DNA from: an uncultured Collinsella sp.
GTDB lineage: Bacteria; Actinomycetota; Coriobacteriia; Coriobacteriales; Coriobacteriaceae
Direction of reading: 5' to 3'
Assembly (NCBI GenBank): GCA_900548365.1
Contig: URKM01000003.1
Coordinates: forward strand, 1 to 64,000
Length of the DNA stretch: 64,000 nt
This document shows, in pieces, positions 45,788 through 54,327 of the stretch; positions within the stretch are counted from its first letter, which is position 1; each line of letters begins with the position of its first letter. The translations under genes were made by a program, and so were the position numbers. The notes beneath the pieces were generated by a model. That model had not been told where the DNA came from, did not search any database, and worked only from the letters and a program-made list of their open reading frames with translations.

Positions 45788-47455
45788 CTACGACAAGCTC
45801 GCGCGCAGCAGCTCGTTGAAGAGCTTGGGGTTTCCGCTGCCGCGGCTTGCCTTCATGCACTGGCCCACGAGGAAGCCAATGACCTTCTGGTTGCCGTCGC
45901 GATACTGCTGCGCCTGGTCGGGGCAGTTCGCCAGCACCTCGTCGACGATGGGCTGCAGGGCGCCCGCATCGCTCACCTGGCGCATGCCGCGCTCGTCGAC
46001 GATCTTCTCGGGATCATCGCCGCTCTGCGCCATGACCTCGAAGACCTCGTGCGCCTGGTTGGAGCTGATGGCGTCCTCTGCCAGGAGCTCGGCAAGCGAG
46101 GCGACCTGCGCCGGAGCGATACCGCTCGCCTCCAACGTCGTGCCCGCCGCCTTGAGATAGCCCGCCATCTCGTTGACGATGAGGTTCGCCACGACCTGCG
46201 CCGCCTTTCCCGCAAGCCCCTTGGCTGCCCGCTCGAAGAAAGCGGCGGTCGCGGGATCGCCGGCGATCTGCTCGGCGTCGGCGCGCTTGATGCCGAAATC
46301 GGCCTCGAAGCGGTCGCGCTTCGCATCGGGAAGCTCGGGCAGCTCGGACGCGCAATGCTCGATGAACTCATCGCTCAAGTCGAACGGGGCCAGATCGGGA
46401 TCCGGGAACAGGCGGTAGTCGTCGGCCGTCTCCTTCACGCGCATCACCACGGTGCGCTTGCGACTGGGCTCCCAGTGGCGCGTCTCCTGGTAGATGATGC
46501 CGCCCTCCTCGAGCACCTCGGCTTGGCGGCAGATCTCGTAGGCGAGGCCGTCGTGCAGCGCCTTGAAGCTGTTCAGGTTCTTGAGCTCGGTCTTGGTCCC
46601 CAGACGCGTCTCACCGCGGCGGCGCAGGCTCACGTTGCCGTCGCAGCGCATGGAGCCGTGCTCCATCGAGCAGTCGGAGATACCCAGGGTGAGGAAGATG
46701 CGGCGCAGCTTCTCCATGAAGAGGCGCGCCTCCTCGGGCGTGCGCAGATCGGGCTCGGTGACGAGCTCGATGAGCGGCGTGCCGCACCGGTTGTAGTCGA
46801 TCAGGCTCTCGGCGGCGGCGGTGATGCGCCCCTCTTCGCCGCCCAGATGGTTCATCTTAGCCGCGTCCTCTTCCATATGGATGCGCAGGATGCGGATGGG
46901 CACGCTGTAGCTTCCGTCCTCATGGCGCTGCGGGAGAAAGAGCTCGTCCGCATCGTAGCCCGCCATATGGGCGGAGCTCTCGGGCATCTGCTCGCTCATG
47001 CTCGCCGATAGCCCCACAGCGTTGGCGCTCGCGCTCGCCAGGCTCTGCGCCTCGCCCTCGCCGAACGCGCACGCAGGGCGCTCGGCCGCGCCGCGCCCCG
47101 TCACCTCCAGGTCAAGATGCCCGTGCATGCAGAATGCGACGGGGCCCTGCGTGGTCTGGAAGTTCTTCGCCATATCGGGATAGAAGTAGTGCTTGCGATA
47201 GAACATCGAGTGCTTCTGGATACGGCAGTTCGTCGCCAGACCGGCCTTCACGATCGATTCGATCGCGCGCTTGTTGGGTACCGGCAGGGCGCCCGGCAGC
47301 CCCAGGCAAACCGGGCACACGTTGGCATTGGGCTCGTCATCGTGGCTGAGCTTGCAGCCGCAGAACATCTTGGTGTCGAGCGCCGTGAGCTCGGTATGAA
47401 TCTCGAGGCCGATCACGGCCTCCCAATCCTTCAGGACTTCAGCGAGCTCCTTCAT
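45788..47455 (-). CDS. gatB: Asp-tRNA(Asn)/Glu-tRNA(Gln) amidotransferase subunit B
   Basis: A 555-residue GatB that binds the misacylated tRNA and activates its side-chain carboxylate with ATP. The N-terminal zinc-type Cys set is CGCKLSHDDEPNANVCPVC, then YRKHYFYPDMAKNFQ, RIHMEEDAAK, NRCGTPLIELVTEPD and KTELKNLNSF, with the YqeY-like tail ending in FLVGQCMKASRGSGNPK. Compared with usual members (about 475-480 residues) it carries an extra stretch of roughly 60 residues around 120-182, rich in Ala, Ser and Glu (EAQSLASASANAVGLSAS...), placed before RIHMEEDA. The ATG overlaps the gatA stop (ATGA), so gatCAB is one translationally coupled operon. Confidence 0.97.
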   Translation of the reverse strand: MKELAEVLKDWEAVIGLEIHTELTALDTKMFCGCKLSHDDEPNANVCPVCLGLPGALPVPNKRAIESIVKAGLATNCRIQKHSMFYRKHYFYPDMAKNFQTTQGPVAFCMHGHLDLEVTGRGAAERPACAFGEGEAQSLASASANAVGLSASMSEQMPESSAHMAGYDADELFLPQRHEDGSYSVPIRILRIHMEEDAAKMNHLGGEEGRITAAAESLIDYNRCGTPLIELVTEPDLRTPEEARLFMEKLRRIFLTLGISDCSMEHGSMRCDGNVSLRRRGETRLGTKTELKNLNSFKALHDGLAYEICRQAEVLEEGGIIYQETRHWEPSRKRTVVMRVKETADDYRLFPDPDLAPFDLSDEFIEHCASELPELPDAKRDRFEADFGIKRADAEQIAGDPATAAFFERAAKGLAGKAAQVVANLIVNEMAGYLKAAGTTLEASGIAPAQVASLAELLAEDAISSNQAHEVFEVMAQSGDDPEKIVDERGMRQVSDAGALQPIVDEVLANCPDQAQQYRDGNQKVIGFLVGQCMKASRGSGNPKLFNELLRASLS

Positions 47456-48945
47456 GCGAGCTCACCCCCCTTCTGGGCACAAGCGGGAGCGGCGGGCGAC
47501 GCGCCGAAGCGCACCTCCAGCGCGCGAGCATAGGTGATGAGCTCGCGATCGTGGAACGCGGGTGCGACCAGCTGCGCCGCCACCGGCAGACCGGAATCCT
47601 CGCCCAGACCCAGCGGAACGGAGATGCCACCGTTGCCGGCGATGTTGAGCGAGATGGTATACAGATCGGACAGGTACATCTGGGTGGGATCGGAGATCTC
47701 GCCGTGCTTGAACGCGGTGCGCGGGGCCGCGGGCATGAGGATCGCGTCGACCTTCTCGAACGCCTTCGCGTAATCGCGCGTGATCAGGGTGCGTGCCTTC
47801 TGCGCCGCATAGTAGTACGTGTCGTACACGCCGCTCGACAGCAAGTAGGCGCCGAGCATCTGCCGGCGCTTCGCCTCCATGCCGAAACCGTGGGCGCGCG
47901 ACAGCGAGCTCTGGGCGGCCAGGTTCGAGCAGCCCTCCTCCTGATAGCCGTAGCGAACGCCGTCGAAGCGCGCCAGGTTGGAGAACGCCTCCGCCGGACC
48001 GATGACGTAATACGCGGCGATGGCGGCGTCGAGATGCGGAAGGTCGACCTCGACGAGCTGCGCGCCCTGCTCCTCGAGCGCGGCCGCGGCGGACTCGATA
48101 GCGCTGCGAACCTCGGATGTCAGGCCCTCGGCCTCCATGAACGCCGGGATGATGCCGATGCGCCTGCCCGCGACGCCGTCCTCCAGATGCTCGCAGAAAT
48201 CCACCGGGAAATCCTGCGAGGTGCCGTCGAACGGGTCGCGCCCCGCCCCCACGAGCGCGTTCATGGCGAGCGCGACGTCCTCAACCGTCCGGCCGAACGG
48301 CCCGACCTGGTCGAGCGAGCTGCCGAAAGCGACGACGCCGTAACGGGACACCGCGCCGTAGGTGGGCTTCATGCCCACGACGCCGCAGAAGGAAGCAGGC
48401 TGGCGAATCGATCCACCGGTATCGGATCCAAGCGACAGCGTCGCCTCGCCGGAGGCAACGGCGGCGGCGGATCCACCCGAGGAGCCGCCCGGGACGCGCT
48501 GGACGTCCCACGGGTTGTTCGTGGGGTGGAACGCGGAGCTCTCGGTCGAGGAGCCGAACGCGAACTCGTCCATATTCGCCTTGCCGACGGGCAGGCAGCC
48601 GGCATCGAGCATGCGCTGGACGCACGTGGCGGTATACACGCTCTCATAATCGCCCAGCATGCGCGACGCGCACGTGGTGCGCGTGCCCACCAGGTTCATG
48701 TTGTCCTTGATGGCCAAAGGCACGCCCGCCAGCGGGGGCAGCGTCTCGCCCGCGGCGCGGGCCGCGTCGATCCGGGCCGCTGCATCGAGGGCAAGGTCCG
48801 CGGAAACCTGCAGGAATGCGCCGATCTCGGCATCGCGCGCCTCGATCGAATCGAGTGCGGCGCGGGCGACCTCGGTCGCGCTGAACTCGCCCGCAGCGAC
48901 GCCCTCGGCGATTTCACGGGCGGAAAGAAGGTCCAGTGACGGCAT
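47452..48945 (-). CDS. gatA: Asp-tRNA(Asn)/Glu-tRNA(Gln) amidotransferase subunit A
   Basis: A 497-residue amidase-signature glutaminase that releases ammonia for GatB. The catalytic triad is visible: Lys in LAIKDNM, the cis-Ser in GGSSGGSAAAVASG and the nucleophile Ser in GSDTGGSIRQPASFCG. DEFAFGSSTE and PWDVQRVPGG are standard. Length is normal. The start ATG overlaps the gatC TAA by one base and follows GGGAGGGG; the open frame upstream to 49743 belongs to gatC's strand in another frame and is not coding. Confidence 0.97.
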   Translation of the reverse strand: MPSLDLLSAREIAEGVAAGEFSATEVARAALDSIEARDAEIGAFLQVSADLALDAAARIDAARAAGETLPPLAGVPLAIKDNMNLVGTRTTCASRMLGDYESVYTATCVQRMLDAGCLPVGKANMDEFAFGSSTESSAFHPTNNPWDVQRVPGGSSGGSAAAVASGEATLSLGSDTGGSIRQPASFCGVVGMKPTYGAVSRYGVVAFGSSLDQVGPFGRTVEDVALAMNALVGAGRDPFDGTSQDFPVDFCEHLEDGVAGRRIGIIPAFMEAEGLTSEVRSAIESAAAALEEQGAQLVEVDLPHLDAAIAAYYVIGPAEAFSNLARFDGVRYGYQEEGCSNLAAQSSLSRAHGFGMEAKRRQMLGAYLLSSGVYDTYYYAAQKARTLITRDYAKAFEKVDAILMPAAPRTAFKHGEISDPTQMYLSDLYTISLNIAGNGGISVPLGLGEDSGLPVAAQLVAPAFHDRELITYARALEVRFGASPAAPACAQKGGELA

Positions 48946-49256
48946 TATCGGTCCCCTCCCTCTCCGAGAATGGAAGGAACGCGGAACGAGCGCCCGCGCG
49001 AGCTCGCGGCATCCTTGAGCGCCTCGTCGATCGGCAGGGCGCGCGCGGCGTCCGACTCGTCTCCGCGCATCACGTTCGACAGGTCGCCGATGGGATGGAA
49101 CGTGGGCTCGACGTCCTCGTCCGCGTACTGCAGGATGGGGTCGAGCATCGCCACCGCATCGTTCATGTACGCCGTCATATCGGCGAGCTCTTCTTCTGTA
49201 AGGGCTATGCGCGCATATTCCGCAATGCCGCGCACGTCCGTCTCGGTGAGTGCCAT
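48945..49256 (-). CDS. gatC: Asp-tRNA(Asn)/Glu-tRNA(Gln) amidotransferase subunit C
   Basis: A 103-residue GatC that wraps around GatA and stabilises the complex. Family text is VRGIAEYARIALTEEELADM at the start and ILQYADEDVEPTFHP, NVMRGDE and EALKDAASSRGRSFRVPSIL at the end (quoted in parts). The ATG follows GCGGAAGGAG. It is the first gene of gatCAB. The presence of the full complex implies tRNA-dependent amidation of Gln and/or Asn in this organism. Confidence 0.95.
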   Translation of the reverse strand: MALTETDVRGIAEYARIALTEEELADMTAYMNDAVAMLDPILQYADEDVEPTFHPIGDLSNVMRGDESDAARALPIDEALKDAASSRGRSFRVPSILGEGGDR

Positions 49257-49462
49257 GGGCGCTCCTTCCGCTTGCGTACGAATGTTCACCATTATAGGCA
49301 CAAGCGGTTGCTCCATCGGAATGGAGCGCCCGACGCGAGCAAAATTCTCGCGCGGCCTCGCGCCCGGAAGCGCCCCGCGCAGCCCGGCACCCCTTCCCGA
49401 CGACGGCGCGCAGCGCAGACCAGCGCCCTCCCGACGACGGTGCCCCGCGCAGCTTTGGCGCC

Positions 49463-50905
49463 CTAGCGCGCCGGCCTATACGTCGCGTACTCCAGGATGA
49501 AGCCGACCACAGCCCCCGCGAGCGAGGCGACGACAGCCCACACAAGATGGGCGACGCCGTTGCCAAGCACGCCCGGATCCACGAACGAAAGCCAGTTGAA
49601 CACGCCCAGCCCGCCCGACATGTAGCTGACCGCTCCGGACAAGCCGATGACGAACCCGCCGACCGCGGAACCGATGCACGCGTTTCGCAGCGCCCGCCGT
49701 TCGGGCAAGGCGATGCCGTACAGCGCGGGCTCGGTGATTCCAAAGAAGAAAGACGAGACCATGGCGGGCATTGCGAGGGCGCGGAACTCGCCGTCCCTGT
49801 TTTTGAGATACATCGCGAGGACCACCGCTCCGAGCGAAAACGAATGCGCGACCACCGATGCGAGGATGTGATCGTAGCCCGCGACGCTGACGTTCATGAT
49901 CGCCACGGGGATGAGACTCCAGTGGCAGCCGAAGGCGACCAGGCACATCCAAAGGCCGGCGAGCAGCGTGCAGCCCACGACGGAGCCCACCACCGGAAGT
50001 CCGAACAAACCCCGGAACAGCGCAGCGATCAGATTCGTCACCAGCGTCGCCGCGGGGCCGATCACCAGATACCCCGATACGACGGCGGCGACCATAGTGA
50101 CGAGGGGAACGAAGAACAGCTTGAGCGGCCGCGGCATCCAGCGCTTGCACCACGCTTCCACCTTCGATGCAAACCAAACCATAAGCACGATGGGAACGAC
50201 CGTACCCGCGTAGCCGCCTGCGGGCATAATGAGGGGCAGCCCGAAGAAATCCGCGCACCACGAGAACGAACCCGCGAGGCCCAGCTCGACGCTGCCAACG
50301 ACCTCGCCGTCCGCCATCGCCGCCATCGCGGGATACACCAGCGAGAACGCGATGCCGAGCGCGGTGAACTCGCTCAGCCTGAATTTCCTCGCCGCCGTCA
50401 GCGCCAGCACCACCGGCAGGAAGTAGAACATGCCATCGGCCACGGCGTGCAAGAGCCCATAGGCGCCGGACCCCGCGAACGCCCCCGCGAAAAACCATTC
50501 GTCCGTGAACACGATGAGCGCCAGGAGCCCCTTCATCACGCCGGCGGCGGCGAAAGCCGCTATCATGGGTTGGAAAATGCCGGAGACCAGGTCGATCGCG
50601 CGGGCAGCGAGCCCCATGGGCTTCTCGACCGCAGTGGCGGGAGGACGTTCCTCGAAGCCGCCGTGCGCAAGCACCGCCTCGTATACCTCGTCGACCTTAT
50701 CCCCCACCACGACCTGATACTGGCCGTTTGCCCGTATCACCTTGAGGACGCCTGGAAGCGCCTCGATAGCAGCCGTATCCGCCCGGCCCTCGTCCACCAA
50801 CTTGAAGCGAACCCTGGTGAAGCAATGCGCGACGCTCTCGATATTATCGAGGCCGCCGATATTATCCAAGATAGATCGAGCTAGATCACCGCACGAATCC
50901 AGCAT
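49463..50905 (-). CDS. PTS EIIBC, glucose/beta-glucoside superfamily, lacking EIIA
   Basis: A 480-residue membrane sugar transporter. The EIIB domain (1-85) has the phosphocysteine in VAHCFTRVRFKL (Cys about residue 27). The EIIC domain (about 105-480) has ten or so hydrophobic helices, with FHW/GCHWSLIPVAIMN, FFFGITEPALYGI and FVIGLSGAVSYMSGG as landmarks typical of sucrose/trehalose/beta-glucoside permeases. There is no C-terminal EIIA domain, so phosphate must come from a separate EIIA-Glc such as the product of 35866-36363. The ATG follows AAGAAGGGC. It is divergent from an RpiR-type regulator, which probably controls it. Sugar unknown. Confidence 0.9.
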   Translation of the reverse strand: MLDSCGDLARSILDNIGGLDNIESVAHCFTRVRFKLVDEGRADTAAIEALPGVLKVIRANGQYQVVVGDKVDEVYEAVLAHGGFEERPPATAVEKPMGLAARAIDLVSGIFQPMIAAFAAAGVMKGLLALIVFTDEWFFAGAFAGSGAYGLLHAVADGMFYFLPVVLALTAARKFRLSEFTALGIAFSLVYPAMAAMADGEVVGSVELGLAGSFSWCADFFGLPLIMPAGGYAGTVVPIVLMVWFASKVEAWCKRWMPRPLKLFFVPLVTMVAAVVSGYLVIGPAATLVTNLIAALFRGLFGLPVVGSVVGCTLLAGLWMCLVAFGCHWSLIPVAIMNVSVAGYDHILASVVAHSFSLGAVVLAMYLKNRDGEFRALAMPAMVSSFFFGITEPALYGIALPERRALRNACIGSAVGGFVIGLSGAVSYMSGGLGVFNWLSFVDPGVLGNGVAHLVWAVVASLAGAVVGFILEYATYRPAR

Positions 50906-51252
50906 GGCAACGCCCTTCTTCCCGATGGCGACTCGGCCGAGCGCCTGTATCTCCAAGGGAAGAATACCGTACTTTTGTCGTTTATCGCACTGCGGGCGCA
51001 AGCGGACCGACGAGGCGACCGTGCGAGATATGAGTAAGCGGAGCCGCGTTCAAAGTCCCCCCGGCTTTGGACACGATCCCGCTTCACTCACAGAAAAGAA
51101 ATGACATCGAAGAGGGCGTGCGGGCGTACCCTGGAGCACCTCTCCGTGCTGGTTGGTATCCTGCCATTATTCGAATGAGTTCTCAAGGGATATCAGCCAA
51201 GCGGATACTTCTTTTCCAAGCTAAGGGCTATCATGGAACGATATGTTGATAC
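50906..51252. other. Divergent control region between the PTS gene and the RpiR-type regulator
   Basis: About 350 bases without a gene. It must contain the promoters of both genes. Candidate elements are weak, such as TATGTT at 51242-51247 on the plus strand. The clearest symmetric site is just before the regulator (51253-51273). Confidence 0.4.
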
Positions 51253-51273
51253 GTTTTGACACCTGTCTCAAAC
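51253..51273. promoter_or_regulatory. Putative operator in front of the RpiR-type regulator
   Basis: GTTTTGACACCTGTCTCAAAC is an imperfect 21-bp palindrome (GTTT...AAAC arms, GACA/TGTC core) ending 18 bases before the regulator ATG. It suits autoregulation or control of the divergent PTS gene. Confidence 0.4.
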
Positions 51274-51291
51274 TTGCATTGGAGTTGCGAG

Positions 51292-52200
51292 ATGGATATT
51301 ATGCACCGCATCGAGACCGCACGTAACCTTACGCCCACCGAGCAGCAGGTCGCCACCACGGCGCTCGCCATGGCGAATCGGCTTAAAGATTACGGCATCA
51401 AGGAGTTCGCCCGCGCCGCCCACGTCTCCATTCCGAGCGTGCATCGCTTCTGCAAGAAGATCGGTCTCGAAGGGTTCAAGGAGCTCAAAATCGAGATCGC
51501 CCGCGCCGAGGCGTTCCGCGAAGGACAACCCCGGGACTTCAACATCAACTTCCCCTTCACCCCGCAAGACGACGGCTCGGCGATGCTCGGCAGGATGTCC
51601 ACCCTCTACGATGCGACGCTTCGCGATACCCGCGCGCTGCTCGACGCCGAAACGATCGACGAGGTCGCCGCGCTCATCGCAAACGCCGAGCACATCAACA
51701 TCTACACGCAATCGCATAACCTCTATCCCGCGCAGATGTTTTGCGGCCGGCTGCTCTCCTGCGGCTTCTTCGCCACGTGCTACGACGATCTGGAGCGGCA
51801 GGTATGGGCGGCGCTCGGATCGACCGAGCGCGACGTGTCCGTCCTCATCTCGTACTCGGGCATGGGGCCCAACCTGTCCACGATCGTCCCCATCCTCACC
51901 GAGCGAAACGTACCGAGTGTGCTCATCGGCACGTCCCAGGCGCAGCGGCTCAACCCCGCGCTCAGCCATTACCTCTACGTCAGCGACCTTGAACGGCCCC
52001 AGGACCGCATCGCCCAGTTCGCCAGCCACATCGCGGTCCAATACGTGCTCGATGTGCTCTTCTGCTGCGCGTTCACGCATGATTGGGACAGCAACATGGC
52101 CGCGCTCGCCAGCGCCATCCCCTACACCAAGCTCACGCCCGGCCTGCATCGCTTTCCCGGGGCGCCCAACGACATGGAGTTTCTCGATTCGCCGCAGTAA
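51292..52200 (+). CDS. MurR/RpiR-family transcriptional regulator
   Basis: A 302-residue regulator with an N-terminal HTH_6 domain (about 1-80; NRLKDYGIKEFARAAHVSIPSVHRFCKKIGL is the helix-turn-helix, quoted here as EFARAAHVSIPSVHRFCKK) and a C-terminal SIS sugar-phosphate-binding domain (about 125-270; AEHINIYTQSHN, VLISYSGMGPN). Such proteins sense phosphosugars. It is divergent from the PTS EIIBC gene, its most likely target. The ATG follows GGAG; an upstream in-frame start lies in the operator. Confidence 0.9.
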   Translation: MDIMHRIETARNLTPTEQQVATTALAMANRLKDYGIKEFARAAHVSIPSVHRFCKKIGLEGFKELKIEIARAEAFREGQPRDFNINFPFTPQDDGSAMLGRMSTLYDATLRDTRALLDAETIDEVAALIANAEHINIYTQSHNLYPAQMFCGRLLSCGFFATCYDDLERQVWAALGSTERDVSVLISYSGMGPNLSTIVPILTERNVPSVLIGTSQAQRLNPALSHYLYVSDLERPQDRIAQFASHIAVQYVLDVLFCCAFTHDWDSNMAALASAIPYTKLTPGLHRFPGAPNDMEFLDSPQ

Positions 52201-52238
52201 CCCCGCGAGCCGCAGGGCCGCCCCGCGCGCTTGCCGTT

Positions 52239-52727
52239 CTAGTACGCGAGATGCGCCTCATCCGCGCAAAGAAGCGTCCCATCGAGGTAGCGGCCGGCAA
52301 GCCAGCGCGCCATGGGCAGATTCTGGTCCAGATAGTTGCCGCACTCCTCGGGACGGGCGCCGGGGATCTCCCCCTCGAACCCGCGCACGAACTCGAAGAG
52401 GCCCGTCACCAGGGGCAGAATATCGCTCGACGACACCTCGCCGAACACGACGAGGTAGAAGCCCGTGCGACAACCCATCGGCCCGAAATACACCACGCGC
52501 GAGGACCACTCGGGATCGTTGCGCAGATAGGTGGCCCCCAGATGCTCGATGGTGTGCAGCTCCGCCGTGTTCATAACCGGCTGACGATTGGGGGCAGTAA
52601 GACGCAAGTCGAAGGTGGTCACCGCCGCGCCCGTAGCCGGATCCCGATCGACCCGGGATACGTAGACGCCGGGCTCCAGCGTCAGGTGGTCAACGGTAAA
52701 GCTCGCGATCTTTTCCATCTCCGTCAT
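52239..52727 (-). CDS. luxS: S-ribosylhomocysteine lyase
   Basis: A 162-residue LuxS that cleaves S-ribosylhomocysteine to homocysteine and the autoinducer-2 precursor. Metal ligands are in HTIEHLGA (HxxEH) and Cys in FGPMGCRTGFYLV, with the conserved DLRLTAPNRQP loop and, at the C terminus, CGNYLDQNLPMARW. I chose the ATG ten bases after AAGGAG; a GTG three codons upstream sits too close to that site. The homocysteine formed is the substrate of MetH at 25812. It may be cotranscribed with the membrane protein gene upstream, about 95 bases away. Confidence 0.96.
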   Translation of the reverse strand: MTEMEKIASFTVDHLTLEPGVYVSRVDRDPATGAAVTTFDLRLTAPNRQPVMNTAELHTIEHLGATYLRNDPEWSSRVVYFGPMGCRTGFYLVVFGEVSSSDILPLVTGLFEFVRGFEGEIPGARPEECGNYLDQNLPMARWLAGRYLDGTLLCADEAHLAY

Positions 52728-52766
52728 GGTCGGCACGCTCCTTCGCTCGAAAACTGCTGCATCAGG

Positions 52767-52813
52767 ATTCTACTCCGATGCGGCGGCCACATTCTACTCC
52801 GATGCTGCGGCCT
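52767..52813. repeat. Two-copy 24-bp tandem repeat upstream of luxS
   Basis: ATTCTACTCCGATGCGGCGG-CCAC is followed directly by ATTCTACTCCGATGCTGCGGCCT. It lies in the 94-base gap between the membrane protein stop and luxS. Confidence 0.6.
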
Positions 52814-52821
52814 CGTATGCG

Positions 52822-53688
52822 CTATTCCGTCCGCTCCTCGCAGGGATCAAGGCTCTCCCTCGCCTGCAACCGCGGCAAACGGCGTTCCCGCAGGGCTTCC
52901 GCAAGCTCCTCGATGTGATCCCAGGAGATCTCTCCGACGATATCGATCACCGCCGACGAGATGGTCACGGTGACGAGCGACCAAGCGATACGCTCGAACG
53001 GGATATAGCTCAACGAGAGCGCCAGGACGGAGAGGTCTGTAAACAGATAGCAGCGGCCGACCCGCCAGCCCGTGACCTTCGAGATCGACAAGGCAAGCGC
53101 ATCGTCTCCGCCGGCAGACCCGCCCTGGCGAACCACCAGCCCGACGCCGACGCCGACGAATAACCCGCCCAGCACCGCGGCGACGAGCGGATCCCCCGAG
53201 AAATCCGGCAGCAAGGGAGGAAAGCTCTCCCATACACGGTAAAAGCCGGCAACAGCGGCGGTGGCGATAGCCGACCAACCCAGGAACCTGCCGCCCAGCA
53301 GCTTGAGCGCCACCGCATAGCATATGATGTCGAGCACCGGCGACGCGATGGAGGACGGGATTCCGAACCACTTGTTCAAAAATAGCATGAAGCCGATGAC
53401 GCCGCCCTCGGTGATGCCGGTGACCTCGTGGATGTTGTGCACGCCAAACGTAAAGATCGCCGCACCCAGCAGCACGATGCCCAGTTTTTTGAAAAAGCGC
53501 TGCAGGCGGCGAGGACCTGCCGGCTGCGTCGAACTCCCGTCGAGCTGCAACGGGCCGGCGTCCCCTCGCCCCGCGTCGGCCGCGTCCGCACCCTCCATGC
53601 GGAGGCCGCCCTCCGACGCGCCCGCGCCCTCGTCATGCAGCGACGAAGTCGACTCCGCCAGCCCGGACGTCTCAATCTCGGTATTCAT
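52822..53688 (-). CDS. YitT-family (DUF161) membrane protein
   Basis: A 288-residue integral membrane protein of the YitT group, conserved but of unknown transport role. An N-terminal cytosolic segment of about 60 residues is rich in Gly, Ala and Asp and poorly conserved in appearance. Five to six hydrophobic segments follow, starting at LGIVLLGAAIFTFGVHNIHE, with GITEGGVIG and the GGSAGGDDALALSISK loop typical of the family. The usual C-terminal DUF2179 domain is absent; only about 35 charged residues follow the last helix. The start ATG is near CATGTTGC context with weak ribosome site (GGGGAGATAGCAAC). Confidence 0.82.
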   Translation of the reverse strand: MNTEIETSGLAESTSSLHDEGAGASEGGLRMEGADAADAGRGDAGPLQLDGSSTQPAGPRRLQRFFKKLGIVLLGAAIFTFGVHNIHEVTGITEGGVIGFMLFLNKWFGIPSSIASPVLDIICYAVALKLLGGRFLGWSAIATAAVAGFYRVWESFPPLLPDFSGDPLVAAVLGGLFVGVGVGLVVRQGGSAGGDDALALSISKVTGWRVGRCYLFTDLSVLALSLSYIPFERIAWSLVTVTISSAVIDIVGEISWDHIEELAEALRERRLPRLQARESLDPCEERTE

Positions 53689-53912
53689 GTTGCTATCTCC
53701 CCACTAGCTTGTTATCGACCAGCCTACTGAACGCCCGGCTTCCATACAAGAGCCCTCGCAAGAGAACACGACAGCTTCATATGTCCGATTTCGGACTATT
53801 TTGTTTGTTGAGAACCGTAAGCACAGCCAAACTGCATAGAATCAAGCTGTTCCTGAATATAGTTATTACACTGTTGTTGATTAACTTAATTTCAATCTCA
53901 CGCAGGCAATCG
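53689..53912. other. Intergenic, AT-rich toward the right end
   Basis: No gene or RNA seen. It should contain the promoter of the YitT-like gene. A patch of low GC at 53790-53905 stands out. Confidence 0.4.
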
Positions 53913-54144
53913 CCGTGGCATTAAATGTCACTTTTGAGTCCTTAAGGTACCCGCATTATTGATCCTGCACGCATTTCGAGACTCGAATCTTGCCCCCGAA
54001 CGAGCCGACTCGCATCCATCCCCTACTTAACAAGGCGATATACCACGAGATAATACCCTTCTGTGGAGGAATGTCCGGCTTCCGGTTTATACAAACGGGA
54101 AGCCGGACAGGCAAAAGACTCATTTTGAGCATTTAGTGCCACGG
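53913..54144. mobile_element. MITE-like element with inverted ends and an internal palindrome
   Basis: The ends 53913-53941 and 54116-54144 are inverted copies, both reading inward CCGTGGCA(T/C)TAAATG, then 8 diverged bases, then GAGTC (20 of 29 positions match). Inside, near the right end, is a 12-bp perfect palindrome TGTCCGGCTTCC/GGAAGCCGGACA (54072-54109) with an inner GTTT/AAAC pairing. There is no open frame. The size of about 230 bp and paired ends suggest a non-autonomous mobile or regulatory element; no target duplication is obvious. Confidence 0.4.
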
Positions 54145-54327
54145 GTCCCGAAACCGCAGCCAAAACCGCCCCCATACGTGCCTCAGGCACGGGCAGCGAT
54201 TTGCCTCAAGCCGGAAAAGGCGATGCCGCGCGCTCCCCTCCCTCGCCGCGCACCCATCAGACCGCGCCGCACGCTCCCTTACCCTCGCAGCGCGTCAATC
54301 GGACCGCGCAGCACGCTCCACCAGGCC
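54145..54327. other. Intergenic, 3' side of brnQ
   Basis: A GC-rich stretch with CACGCTCC and CCTCGC repeats (two degenerate copies of CGCGCCGCACGCTCC / CGCGCAGCACGCTCC near 54271 and 54302). No gene or clear terminator. Confidence 0.35.

Noticed and set aside
47452..49743. 763-residue gatA product starting far upstream
   Set aside because: The upstream part overlaps gatC in another frame and is low-complexity; GatA proteins are about 490 residues and the overlap with the gatC stop fixes the start.
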